Below are positions 54,771 to 62,954 of a stretch of DNA of 64,000 bases, piece by piece (position 1 is the stretch's first letter; the number at the start of each line of letters is the position of its first letter). The DNA is from Desulfarculaceae bacterium. GTDB lineage: Bacteria; Desulfobacterota; Desulfarculia; Desulfarculales; Desulfarculaceae. The DNA is taken from positions 186,001 to 250,000 of the forward strand of contig JAHLKT010000006.1 of NCBI GenBank assembly GCA_020444545.1, in the 5' to 3' direction. The notes under the pieces were generated by a model. That model did no database searches and was not told the origin of the DNA. It saw only the letters and a list, made by a program, of their open reading frames with translations. The translations under genes and the position numbers were made by a program.

Positions 54771-55330
54771 GCGCTCTTCTCCTTGCCCAGCGCCAGGCGG
54801 GCATTTTGGGCCCCGACCTCCAGGGCGCGTCGATTCAGTTCCAACACCTTGGGTTTCTTGCCCAGACCGGTCTCGGCCAGGGCCTCTTTCAGGGCCTCGA
54901 TGCTCACCACGCCGGTGGCTTCGGCCAGGGCGCCGACCATGATCACGTTGGCCGAACGGTCCTCGCCCAGCTCGTGGGCCAGCTCGTTCACCGGCACCGC
55001 GACCTTGGTCACGTCGTCACGCTTGACCTCGCCGTGCACCAGCGAGGAGTTGGTGAGCAGATAACCGCCCTGGGCCACCATGTTGGCGAAACGCACCAGG
55101 GAGGGGTTGTTCATCACGATCACGTAGTCCGGGGTGGAGGACACCGGCGAGGCGATTTCCTCGTCGCTGATCACCACGGTGCAGTTGGCCGTGCCGCCGC
55201 GCACCTCGGCCCCGTAGGCGGGCAGGTAGGTGACGCTCTTGCCCAGGCGCATCCCGGTGAGGGCCATGAGGTAGCCCATGACCAGCACGCCCTGGCCGCC
55301 GAAGCCGGCGAAGATCATTTTCTTGGTCAT
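54767..55330 (-). CDS. 2-oxoacid:ferredoxin oxidoreductase gamma subunit
   Basis: 187 residues. The start MTKKMIFAGFGGQGVLVMGYLMA and the PAYGAEVRGGTANC motif are hallmarks of gamma subunits of pyruvate/2-ketoisovalerate-type oxidoreductases. It works with the alpha and beta subunits upstream to oxidise a 2-oxoacid to the acyl-CoA and reduce ferredoxin. ATG 55330 was chosen to match the family; the frame opens earlier. Confidence 0.92.
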   Translation of the reverse strand: MTKKMIFAGFGGQGVLVMGYLMALTGMRLGKSVTYLPAYGAEVRGGTANCTVVISDEEIASPVSSTPDYVIVMNNPSLVRFANMVAQGGYLLTNSSLVHGEVKRDDVTKVAVPVNELAHELGEDRSANVIMVGALAEATGVVSIEALKEALAETGLGKKPKVLELNRRALEVGAQNARLALGKEKSA

Positions 55331-55341
55331 TGCCGGCCTCC

Positions 55342-56094
55342 TTATTTCTCGTCGTAGCCGGTGATGTCCTTGATCACCCCCAAGGGGAAGATCTTGGTCA
55401 TCTCCTGCAAGGTCCACTCATAAGCCGGCACCGGAGCCATCTTCCAGTTGGTGGGGCAGGGGCTCAGGACCTCCACCAGGGAGAAACCCAGCCCGTCCAG
55501 CTGCACCTGGAAGGCCTTCTTGATGGCCTTCTTGGCCTGGCGGATGTGCTTGGGGCTGGCCACGGTCACCCGCTCCAGGTACACGCTGCCCTTGGCCGTG
55601 GCCAACATCTGGGTCAGGTCCAGGGGAGCGCCGTCGCGGGCCACGTCGCGGCCGCCGGGGGTGGTGGTGGAGTTCATGCCGGCCAGGGTGGTAGGGGCCA
55701 TCTGGCCGCCGGTCATGCCGTAGGTGCCGTTGTTGACGAAGATGGCGGTGACCTTCTCGCCGCGGTTGGCCGCGTGGATGATCTCGGCGGTGCCGATGGC
55801 CGCGATGTCGCCGTCGCCCTGGTAGGTGAAAACCACCCGGTCGGGCAGCACCCGCTTGAGGCCGGTGGCCACGGCGATGGCGCGGCCGTGGGGGGCCTCG
55901 CCCATGTCCACGTCAAAGTAGTTGTAAGCCAACACCGCGCAGCCGGCGGGCGGCACCCCCAGGGTGCGCTCCTGGATCTCCAGCTCGTCGATGGTCTCGC
56001 CGACCAGGCGGTGGATGATGCTGTGCCCGCAGCCCGGGCAATAGTGCATCACGTTGGGCTTGAGGCTCTTGGGCTTGGTGAATATCTTGTTCAT
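55342..56094 (-). CDS. 2-oxoacid:ferredoxin oxidoreductase beta subunit (TPP-binding)
   Basis: 250 residues. YCPGCGHSIIHRLV near residue 18 and the thiamine diphosphate motif GDGDIAAIGTAEIIHAANRG with NNGTYGMTGGQ confirm a beta subunit. It holds TPP and, by the Cys pairs, an iron-sulfur cluster. Between the alpha (14 bases away) and gamma genes. Confidence 0.93.
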   Translation of the reverse strand: MNKIFTKPKSLKPNVMHYCPGCGHSIIHRLVGETIDELEIQERTLGVPPAGCAVLAYNYFDVDMGEAPHGRAIAVATGLKRVLPDRVVFTYQGDGDIAAIGTAEIIHAANRGEKVTAIFVNNGTYGMTGGQMAPTTLAGMNSTTTPGGRDVARDGAPLDLTQMLATAKGSVYLERVTVASPKHIRQAKKAIKKAFQVQLDGLGFSLVEVLSPCPTNWKMAPVPAYEWTLQEMTKIFPLGVIKDITGYDEK

Positions 56095-56107
56095 GGCGCG
56101 CCTCCCC

Positions 56108-57199
56108 TCAGCCCTGGGCCCGGGCGTCGTCGTTCATGAGCCCGGCCTGGTAGTAGTAATGGCTGATCTGGTGGGCCACCTCCTCGGGGGTGGGGACAAC
56201 GCCGCCGGGGCGGCCGTAGAAGTGGACCTGGGCCTGTCCGGCCACGGCCATCTCCACGTCCTCCACCAATTGGCCGGCGCTCATCTCGAAAACCAGAAGT
56301 TGGCGCACCACCCGGGTGAGCCGCTTGAGGGGCTCGCTGGGGAAGGGCCACAGGGTCTTGGGCCGAAGCAGGCCGACCTTGAGGCCCATGGAGCGCACCC
56401 GCTTGATGGCCCCCTTGGCGATGCGGGCGGCGGTGCCGTAGGCCACCACCACCTGGCGCGCGTCGTCCAGGAGGTACTCCTCCCAGTCGGTCTCCGTGCG
56501 GGTCACCGCGTCGTACTTGCGCACCAGTTTGTAGTTGTGGTCCTCCAGGACCTTGGGGGTCAGCAGCAGGGACAACAGCGCCCGGCTGGGACGGTCCTTG
56601 GCTCCGGTGATGATCCAGTCCTTGGCCGGCAGATCGGCCAGCTCCTGCATTTCCGGGAACTCCACCGGCTCCATCATCTGGCCCATCATGCCGTCGCCCA
56701 GAATCATGACCGGGTTGCGGTACTTGTCGGCCAGGTCGAAGGCCCTGACGGTCAGGTCGCAAAGCTCCTGACAGGAGGAGGGGGCCAACACGATGGTGCG
56801 GTAGTCGCCGTGGCCGCCGCCCCGGGTGGCCTGGAAGTAGTCGCTCTGAGCCGGGGCGATGTTGCCCAGGCCCGGCCCGCCGCGCACCACGTTGGCGATC
56901 ACCGCGGGAAGCTCCAAACCGGCCAGGTAGCTGATGCCTTCCTGCATCAGGCTGATGCCAGGGCTGGAGGAGGTGGTCATGACCCGCGCGCCGGCCATGG
57001 CCGCGCCGATGACCATGTTCACCGAGGCCAGCTCGCTCTCGGCCTGCACGAAGGTGCCGCCCACTTCCAGCAGGCGGGCGGACATGTACTCGGGCACTTC
57101 GTTCTGCGGGGTGATGGGGTAGCCGAAGTAGTAACGGCACCCGGCCCTAACCGCGGCCTCGCCCAATACGTGGGATCCTCGCATCAGTCTCTTAGCCAC
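56108..57199 (-). CDS. 2-oxoacid:ferredoxin oxidoreductase alpha subunit (VorB/KorA-like)
   Basis: 363 residues. It starts with GYPITPQNEVPEYM near residue 27, a VorB/KorA pattern, and has SSSPGISLMQEGISYL and the GGPGLGNIAPAQSDYFQ motif. The naming leans to 3-methyl-2-oxobutanoate (VorB) rather than pyruvate because of size and context, but 2-oxoglutarate is possible. Its ATG overlaps the ferredoxin stop by 8 bases. Confidence 0.88.
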   Translation of the reverse strand: MAKRLMRGSHVLGEAAVRAGCRYYFGYPITPQNEVPEYMSARLLEVGGTFVQAESELASVNMVIGAAMAGARVMTTSSSPGISLMQEGISYLAGLELPAVIANVVRGGPGLGNIAPAQSDYFQATRGGGHGDYRTIVLAPSSCQELCDLTVRAFDLADKYRNPVMILGDGMMGQMMEPVEFPEMQELADLPAKDWIITGAKDRPSRALLSLLLTPKVLEDHNYKLVRKYDAVTRTETDWEEYLLDDARQVVVAYGTAARIAKGAIKRVRSMGLKVGLLRPKTLWPFPSEPLKRLTRVVRQLLVFEMSAGQLVEDVEMAVAGQAQVHFYGRPGGVVPTPEEVAHQISHYYYQAGLMNDDARAQG

Positions 57200-57413
57200 G
57201 GTACACCTCGATTGCTATGTCCGGGCAGATCAAGGCGCACAGAGTGCAGGCAGTGCAGCACTCCTCACCCTCGGCCTGGCAGAACTCCGCCGGATAATAC
57301 CCCTTTTCGTTTAGCCCCTTGCTGGCGGCGATGCACTGCTTGGGACAGACCGAGATGCACAGGCCGCAGCCTTTGCACAACTCCCGGTCCACGGTGATTT
57401 TACCTTTTGCCAT
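57192..57413 (-). CDS. 2-oxoacid:ferredoxin oxidoreductase delta subunit (ferredoxin)
   Basis: 73 residues. Two clusters are visible: CKGCGLCISVCP and CTACTLCALICP, with an extra FCQAEGEEC stretch before the second, a common variation in VorD. It passes electrons from the enzyme to soluble ferredoxin. ATG 57413 follows GGGAGGG. First gene of the five-gene operon. Confidence 0.92.
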   Translation of the reverse strand: MAKGKITVDRELCKGCGLCISVCPKQCIAASKGLNEKGYYPAEFCQAEGEECCTACTLCALICPDIAIEVYRG

Positions 57414-57497
57414 GTTCCCTCCCAATAGGCCGCCCAACGCCCGCTCCCCGCCCACCAGGGCGAGGGCGGACGGATCGGCATTACCTTGAAATGACGA

Positions 57498-57526
57498 TTC
57501 ATATCAGGAAGTAACATTATAGTCAA
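57498..57526 (-). promoter_or_regulatory. Promoter of the oxidoreductase operon
   Basis: On the minus strand TTGACT (57526-57521) and TATGAA (57503-57498) with a 17-base spacer, and TG before the -10 (extended form). The spacer also contains TATAAT, which has no suitable -35. Confidence 0.55.
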
Positions 57527-57551
57527 GAAAAGGGGAGGGCCGGGGCCCGGT

Positions 57552-57580
57552 TTGACAGGCCCCAAGGGGGCCGCTAAAAT
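57552..57580 (+). promoter_or_regulatory. Promoter of the DUF493 gene
   Basis: TTGACA (57552-57557), 17 bases, TAAAAT (57575-57580). Near-consensus sigma-70 promoter 60 bases before the ATG at 57641. Its spacer contains a GGCCCC...GGGGCC palindrome that could bind a regulator. Confidence 0.7.
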
Positions 57581-57640
57581 TTAAGTCCGTAATACCAGTG
57601 GGTAATCCATCCCCCAGCCCCAGGCGCCGGGAGGCCAGAA

Positions 57641-57967
57641 ATGCACAAATTCATTGACCCCGCCCAGGCCACCCCGCCGGCCAGCCGCGAGGAATCGCTC
57701 CGGCTGCTGGAGCAATTCCACGATTTCCCCTGTCCTTACATGTTCAAGGTGATCGCCCGGGGCAGCGAAGAGCTGCCCGCCGAGGTGCGCCGCCGCGCCG
57801 AGGGCGTGGTGGGGCCGATCATGGATCAGGGCAGCGTGCGCACCCGGCCCTCGTCGGGCGGCAAGTACATGTCCGTGACCGTGGAGACCGAGCTGGCCAG
57901 CGCCGAGCAGGTGCTGGAGGTCTACGAGGCGCTCAAGCAGGTGGAGGGCCTGGTGGCCCTGATCTAG
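57641..57967 (+). CDS. DUF493/YbeD-like protein
   Basis: 108 residues. The YbeD-like pattern is clear: FPCPYMFKVIARGSEE near residue 30, then SSGGKYMSVTVETELASAEQVLEVYEAL. The fold is ferredoxin-like and resembles ACT regulatory domains; the function of the family is not known. GGGAGGCCAGAA precedes the ATG. Confidence 0.85.
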   Translation: MHKFIDPAQATPPASREESLRLLEQFHDFPCPYMFKVIARGSEELPAEVRRRAEGVVGPIMDQGSVRTRPSSGGKYMSVTVETELASAEQVLEVYEALKQVEGLVALI

Positions 57968-57974
57968 CCAATTC

Positions 57975-58217
57975 TCAGGCGGGCGGCTTCCAGTCCGCGG
58001 ACGGGTTGACCAGCCAGGAGCCGTCCGGCGCGCTCATCACAATGCCCCGCCCGGCCAATTCCTTCAGCCCCTCGTCCAGTTCCGTGTCCTCGCCGTTCCA
58101 GATGGTGAGCATCTGCTCGCGGGTCAGGGGCGCCCCTTGGTCGGACAAGGCCACCATCAACAGATAAATGCTGGTGCCCACCACGCTGAGGCCTTGCTCG
58201 AATATGCGCTGATCCAT
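57975..58217 (-). CDS. Small hypothetical protein
   Basis: 80 residues. Predicted mainly helical with a likely winged-helix-like pattern (LTREQMLTIWNGEDTELDEGLKELAGRGIV) but without clear family. Convergent with the DUF493 gene, ending seven bases after its stop. It has a plausible GGGAAAG ribosome site. Function unknown. Confidence 0.55.
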   Translation of the reverse strand: MDQRIFEQGLSVVGTSIYLLMVALSDQGAPLTREQMLTIWNGEDTELDEGLKELAGRGIVMSAPDGSWLVNPSADWKPPA

Positions 58218-58338
58218 ATTTTTGGCTTTCCCTTGCCCATGGGGGCGCCTTGGGTGGAGAATAAGTCACCCTTTTTGTACCATACCGGGCGTCGCGGTCC
58301 AGCCCGGCTTGTTAGTGAACGCCCCGGAAGGAGCCCCC

Positions 58339-59559
58339 ATGGAGCTTAGCGCCCTGATTCTGCCCTCCACCGCATTGCGCCGCAGCGTGCTGGTGTCTTT
58401 GTGCCCCCTGTTCAAGCCGCTGTGCGTGTTGCAGCCGCCCAGCCTGGAGGCCGGAGCCGAGGCGGCCCCGCCGGGGCTGGAGGGCCTGGTGGCCAAGCTG
58501 CGCCCCGGCGGCGGGGCCGACGGCTCGGACAACCCCCAGGCCCGCCAGGCGGCCGAGCAGCTGCGCCAGTGGAGCGAGTGGCTCAGCCGCAACCAGGGCT
58601 CCAGCGCGGTGGACGCGGTTAAGGCCGGGGTGCAGCCGCCCTCGCCGCCCGAGACCTTCCGCAGCCTCATGCGCGACATCAAGTCCTACCAGGGCGCCGA
58701 GGGCCAGGGCGAGCAAGGCCTGCCCGGGGTGGAGGCGGATTTGCTCTTGAACCTGGCCCACATCCAGGACCAGCAGGCCGCCGAGCTGGAGCAGGCCCTT
58801 TCCCAGGCCCGCCAGGGCGAGAGCCGTCTGCGTTCCTCCATGGGCCAGGACCAGGAGGACCACCAGCCCGTGGACTACGAGGCTCCGTTGTTGGACCACT
58901 TGGCCCCGGTGGACTACACCCTGCCCCAGGAGCACCTCCTGGAGCAACGCATGGCCGCCTGGGCTACCCTGGCCGCGGGCCTGGACGCCGGCGAGGATTG
59001 GCTGGCCACCAGCTCGGGCGCGGCGGCGCGCTTGCTCCTGGACCGGGCCCACGAGTTGGTGCAGCCGCCGGTCAAGGAGTACCGCACCCCCGCCGGGGCG
59101 GTTTCGCCCCTGGGCCTGGCCCCGATGGCCGCCCGGCCGGACAACCCCCTGGCCCAGGAGGCGGCCCGCCTGGTTTTGCCCGACCTCTCCGAGCTGGACG
59201 ACCAGGCCTTCCTGAGCCTGTGCGCCAAGCTGGACCAGGACCGGGACATGGACCTGCTGCGCCAGCGGGTGAATCACCTGGCCCAGCGGGTGGAGGGCGA
59301 AAAGTGGTGGTCCGGCCTGGCCCCTGAGCTGGCCCAAGAGGCCCAGGAGTTGGCCCAAACCTATGGCGATCTGATCGAGAAGGCGGGCGTCACCGCCGGG
59401 GGCCGTCCCCGGGGCCTGAGCCTGCTGGCCTTCCCCGGCCTGACCCGCGCGGACCTCTTGGCCCTGATGAAAAATCAGAAGCCCGTGGACGCGCCCAGCC
59501 TCAAGGACTGGCCCGATAGCTGGCCCCAGGTGGCCACGCCGGTGTGGGCGCTGTGGTAG
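58339..59559 (+). CDS. Hypothetical protein, Gln/Glu/Ala-rich
   Basis: 406 residues. I do not recognise it. It is soluble, with a Gly/Ala/Pro-rich region (about 38-65), then mostly helix with many Gln, Glu and Ala. Several paired VDY motifs (PVDYEAPLL and PVDYTLPQEH, about 180-200) repeat. The start MELSALILPSTALRR is preceded by AGGAG. Codon use looks like the neighbours, so it is a real gene. It might be a scaffold, structural or conserved lineage-specific protein. Confidence 0.6.
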   Translation: MELSALILPSTALRRSVLVSLCPLFKPLCVLQPPSLEAGAEAAPPGLEGLVAKLRPGGGADGSDNPQARQAAEQLRQWSEWLSRNQGSSAVDAVKAGVQPPSPPETFRSLMRDIKSYQGAEGQGEQGLPGVEADLLLNLAHIQDQQAAELEQALSQARQGESRLRSSMGQDQEDHQPVDYEAPLLDHLAPVDYTLPQEHLLEQRMAAWATLAAGLDAGEDWLATSSGAAARLLLDRAHELVQPPVKEYRTPAGAVSPLGLAPMAARPDNPLAQEAARLVLPDLSELDDQAFLSLCAKLDQDRDMDLLRQRVNHLAQRVEGEKWWSGLAPELAQEAQELAQTYGDLIEKAGVTAGGRPRGLSLLAFPGLTRADLLALMKNQKPVDAPSLKDWPDSWPQVATPVWALW

Positions 59560-59601
59560 AGGGGCGCGGCGCCTAAAGGCTCCGCATGAAAGTCATCAGC
59601 T

Positions 59602-59628
59602 AAAAAGCCGCCTTGGGGCCGTGGCGGC
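59602..59628 (-). terminator. Terminator after the CoA-transferase genes
   Basis: On the minus strand GCCGCC (59628-59623), ten-base loop, GGCGGC (59612-59607), then TTTTT (59606-59602). It lies 115 bases beyond the stop of the beta subunit. Confidence 0.65.
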
Positions 59629-59742
59629 GGAGGCTGAGGCCTCCGGCCGGCGTGGCGGTCGTGGGCCTTTGCAGGCTCATGCCCATCTCGAAAAGCTTAA
59701 GGATGGCTAGTGCCGTCCAGCCCGCCGGGATGACAAAAGGCC

Positions 59743-60534
59743 TTAGCCCTTTTTGCGCAGAGAGCCGGTGGTGTCCACCGCCCGCAGATTGGCCATCTCC
59801 CGCTCGCTGGGCTCGGGTACCATCTTCACCTCGGGCGAAACCTTGAGATCCCAACCGGTGGACTCCTTGACCTCCTCCACGGTGGTGAAGGGGAAGTAGG
59901 CGTCCAGATAGAACTCCTTGCTCACCGGGTCGGGCCGCAAGATGCCGAGGGTGGAGATGATGGCCGAGGGGCCGCCGCCCACGAACCCGGCCCGCTGGCG
60001 GGCGTCGCCGCCGTCCAGATAGCCGGGCGAGGAGATGTAGTCCACCTTTTCCATGAAGCGGCGGCTTTCATGGGAAGCCATGATCAAATAGCTCTTGGCC
60101 CCCACCGAGATGTCGTTGGCCCCGCCCGAGCCGTTGAGGCGCACCCGGGGGGTGGCGTAGCGCCCCGCCTTCCAGGGCGGCTCCTCCCAGATGCCGGTGG
60201 TGTTCACGTTGCCGTATTTGTCCACCTGGGCCGCCCCGATCACCGCGTTGTCGCAGCGCCCCGAAGCCACCAGGAAGCCCAGGGCGTCGATGGCGTTGGT
60301 GAAGCTGGTGGCGTTGGCGCTGATGCGGTTGCACTCGATGCCCCAGGGCAGTCCGCCCACCGGGGTGGAGCCGTAGATCCCGCCCTCGGTGAAGGCTCGG
60401 AGGTTGGGGGCGTGGTTGAGCCGGGCGAAGTAACCGGCCAGCATGGAGAGCCCCACTCCCAGGATGATCAGTTGGCCGTCCTTGATCTCCCGGCCGGTGA
60501 CGATGGCCATGAATTCCTGCTTGGTGTATTCCAT
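59743..60534 (-). CDS. CoA-transferase beta subunit (GctB/IpdB-like)
   Basis: 263 residues of the class I CoA-transferase fold. The catalytic Glu is probably Glu50 (FTEGGIYG), and GSGGANDISVGA near residue 135 is the family's second glycine-rich motif. Similar proteins are glutaconate CoA-transferase B or IpdB of steroid-ring degradation. Works with the alpha subunit directly upstream (5 bases). The substrate cannot be named. Confidence 0.83.
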   Translation of the reverse strand: MEYTKQEFMAIVTGREIKDGQLIILGVGLSMLAGYFARLNHAPNLRAFTEGGIYGSTPVGGLPWGIECNRISANATSFTNAIDALGFLVASGRCDNAVIGAAQVDKYGNVNTTGIWEEPPWKAGRYATPRVRLNGSGGANDISVGAKSYLIMASHESRRFMEKVDYISSPGYLDGGDARQRAGFVGGGPSAIISTLGILRPDPVSKEFYLDAYFPFTTVEEVKESTGWDLKVSPEVKMVPEPSEREMANLRAVDTTGSLRKKG

Positions 60535-60539
60535 GGCGC

Positions 60540-61529
60540 CTATCCCTTCGCCTGTTCCAAAAGCTCGGCCACTTCCACGCCGCTTTTGAGCCAGTGGCGG
60601 TACGGGTCCATCAAGAAGGCGGTCTCCGTGGCCGTGATCTTCTCGATCTTGTCGCGGCCGATGAGGTCCACGTACTCTTCCTGGGTCTGGTAGGAGTGGA
60701 CCCAGTCGTGGCAGTAGGCCTCGGTATCCTTGGCAGTCTTCATGGCCTTGTTCATCATGAACATGTGCTCTTCGTCAGAATCGTAGAGCCCGCAAGAGGC
60801 CTGGGGCCAGGAGCAGAAGGGCCAGTAGACCACCGCGTCCACCACCTCGGAGATGATGCGCACCAGGTTGGGGTATTGGCGCATGCAGGCGGTGTCCACG
60901 ATCTCGTCGGCCACCAGCACCACCTTTTCGGCTGCCCGCGACATCTCGAAGCGGCTCCACTCGCTGCCCAGCATGATGGCGTTGCCGTGGATGTCGGCCA
61001 TGGTCACGTGGATGGCCGCCACCTCCGGCCTGAGCGAACGGAAAGCGCCCAGGGTCTTGCCGGTGAAGGGGTCAATGATGGTGGGGATCTTGTCCGTGGC
61101 CGGGTAGACCTCCGGGTTGTCGCCCGAGCACCACTGCTGATCGTTGGAGATGTTCACCGTGGCCGGGACAAAAGGCCAGTTCATGGCCCCGCCGAAGAAT
61201 CTAAAGGCCATGGCTCCGTTGGAGTAGTCCTCGATTACGGTCTGGCCGCTGGTCACCGCCCGGTTGAGGCCGTTGGCAAAGCCGTAGACCTCCAGGCCGG
61301 AGAAGCCGACCTCCACCCGCCGCACCGCGCCCACCGCGGCCAGCAGGTTCACCTGGCTGGAGCCGCAGTGGCAGATGACGTTGAGGTCCTTGCGATTCTG
61401 CTTGACCATTTCCCTGCCGAAGGCCACCGAGTCCGAACCCACCGGAAAGGCCGCCCCGTGGCAATAGGTCATGCCGTCCCAGGTGTAGGCGGCCACGGCT
61501 TGTTGAATCGTCATTAGCTTGTTGCGCAA
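60540..61529 (-). CDS. CoA-transferase alpha subunit (GctA/IpdA-like)
   Basis: 329 residues from the TTG at 61529, chosen because AGGGAGG lies seven bases upstream; an ATG at 61514 (MTIQQAVAAYTWDG) is the alternative. It has HGAAFPVGSDSVAFGREM and the ADIHGNAIMLGSEW motif typical of alpha subunits in this family. Residues after 240 include several Cys and His (CSWPQASCGLYD) unlike GctA. The pair transfers CoA between carboxylic acids, perhaps for an unusual cyclic or branched acid. Confidence 0.82.
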   Translation of the reverse strand: MRNKLMTIQQAVAAYTWDGMTYCHGAAFPVGSDSVAFGREMVKQNRKDLNVICHCGSSQVNLLAAVGAVRRVEVGFSGLEVYGFANGLNRAVTSGQTVIEDYSNGAMAFRFFGGAMNWPFVPATVNISNDQQWCSGDNPEVYPATDKIPTIIDPFTGKTLGAFRSLRPEVAAIHVTMADIHGNAIMLGSEWSRFEMSRAAEKVVLVADEIVDTACMRQYPNLVRIISEVVDAVVYWPFCSWPQASCGLYDSDEEHMFMMNKAMKTAKDTEAYCHDWVHSYQTQEEYVDLIGRDKIEKITATETAFLMDPYRHWLKSGVEVAELLEQAKG

Positions 61530-61918
61530 AGGCAACCTCCCTTTGGCGTCTTGCTTTTGGCCGTGCCCGGGCCGGGCAGGGGAGCGGCCGCCACGCCTTT
61601 GCTCCTCCATGGCTTGCAGATCATCCGCACGAGGCCTCCCTTTCGCCGGAGTGATAGCCGTTCTCGCCCCTATCGCGGGAATGGGGCTAATCGGAATAAT
61701 ATAAAATTTGCAACATTCGCACCAACTAAGTCAAAGGCGGCCGTGCTGAAAAAGCATCGCGCCGCCCGGGGTGAAGCTCATGCGCTCGTGACAAGGGGTT
61801 TGAATTCCAGGGCACAGATAGGTTAGGAAAAGAGTAGGTCCGTCAGCGGCCACAATGGGATTGTCAAGGAATCCCGCCGCGAGAGCGGGAGCCTTTCCCA
61901 GTACACGGAGGCAAAGAC
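61530..61918. other. Divergent intergenic region
   Basis: This 389-base stretch lies between the CoA-transferase alpha start (minus) and the crotonase start (plus). It contains an AT-rich element at 61690-61713. On the minus strand TTGGTG and TATATT are 16 bases apart within it, a weak promoter for the CoA-transferase genes. A TCCCGC/GCGGGA hairpin lies in the crotonase leader (61872-61890). No further gene is supported. Confidence 0.5.
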
Positions 61919-62698
61919 ATGGCTTACAAATACATCTTGAGCGAGGTCAAGGATAAGATCGGAATCCTGACCCTCAACCAGCCCGACAAGATGAACGCCT
62001 TGGGCGCCGCGGTGGAGAAAGAGATAACCGACTGCCTCAATAACTGGGCGGAAGGCACGGAAGTTAAGGTAGTAATCCTCAGGGCCAACGGCAAGGTCTT
62101 CTGCTCGGGCCACGACAGGCTGGAGGTGCGCGACGGCACCCCCTCCTCGATCCGCAACCTGTTCCAGACCTCCTACGACATGATGACCTGCATGCGCACG
62201 GTGCGTATGCCCATCATCGCCCAGGTGCACGGAATCGCCATGGCCGGCGGCTGCCATCTGGTGGCCGGCTGCGACCTGGCGGTGGCCGCGGAAGAGGGCG
62301 CCAAGTTCGGCATGACCGGAATGAAGATCGGCTACAACTGCTCCACCCCCACGGTGGCGGTGAGCCGGGCGGTCGGCTCCAAGAAATGCCTGGAAATGCT
62401 TTTCACCGGGAACCTTTACAGCGCCCGGGAGTCCCTGGACATGGGCCTGATCAACCGGGTGGTGCCCGACGACAAGCTGGAGGAGGAGACCTGGGCCCTG
62501 GCCACGCAGATCGCCAAGGGCTCCCGCATTACCCTGGGCATTTCCAAGCAGGTGTTCTACGCCCAGATCGGCATGACCGAGGACCAGGCCTATCACTACG
62601 CCAAGGAGATGATGGCCATCGCCGCCTTGCTGCCCGACGCCCAGGAGGGCTTTTCGGCGGGCATCGAAAAGCGCGAGCCCAACTTCCCGGAAGAGTAG
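61919..62698 (+). CDS. Crotonase-family protein, ECHDC3-like, without the catalytic glutamates
   Basis: 259 residues of the crotonase fold. The oxyanion-hole region (FCSGHD, about residue 61) and a G-rich loop are intact, but the two glutamates that add water to enoyl-CoA are replaced: His113 (GGCHLVAGCD) and Gly134 (FGMTGMKIG). The stretch IGYNCSTPTVAVSRAVGSKKCLEMLFTG (given in part) resembles human ECHDC3. It is therefore probably not a hydratase. Possible roles are isomerase, hydrolase or binding of acyl-CoA. GGAGG precedes the ATG. Confidence 0.82.
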   Translation: MAYKYILSEVKDKIGILTLNQPDKMNALGAAVEKEITDCLNNWAEGTEVKVVILRANGKVFCSGHDRLEVRDGTPSSIRNLFQTSYDMMTCMRTVRMPIIAQVHGIAMAGGCHLVAGCDLAVAAEEGAKFGMTGMKIGYNCSTPTVAVSRAVGSKKCLEMLFTGNLYSARESLDMGLINRVVPDDKLEEETWALATQIAKGSRITLGISKQVFYAQIGMTEDQAYHYAKEMMAIAALLPDAQEGFSAGIEKREPNFPEE

Positions 62699-62755
62699 CA
62701 AAAAGCTTGTGTTACAATCTTGCTGGCCTGGGACGCGGGGGGCGTTTGCGGACCA

Positions 62756-62890
62756 TGAACTCCAAGGCGGCGCGCCTGCTACGCCTGGCCGGGCAACCTG
62801 CGTGAGCTGCAAAAAGTCATCGAGCCTCTGGCGGTAACGGCCGACAGCGACGTGCTGGCCGCGCGGGGGCCTTTGGCACCTATGTTGTAA
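62756..62890 (+). pseudogene. Remnant of a sigma-54-dependent activator (AAA+ domain end)
   Basis: In the frame of 62786 the translation gives WPGNLRELQKVIEPLAVT, the diagnostic end of sigma-54 activator ATPase domains (WPGNVREL), and stops at TAA 62888. Immediately before, the matching helix seems to be in another frame (NSKAARLLRL, from ATG 62756), so a frameshift lies near 62780. The rest of the gene and its DNA-binding domain are gone. It probably once controlled neighbouring acyl-CoA genes. Confidence 0.5.
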
Positions 62891-62954
62891 TGTAAGCATC
62901 GTCAAATCCCGGTCATCGCACCTTTGGCCGCATGTTCGCAGCAAGGAGTTCGGC

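Noticed and set aside
57516-57521. Perfect minus-strand TATAAT upstream of the oxidoreductase operon as the main -10
   Set aside because: No acceptable -35 is found 15-19 bases upstream; TTGACT-N17-TATGAA with an extended TG fits better.
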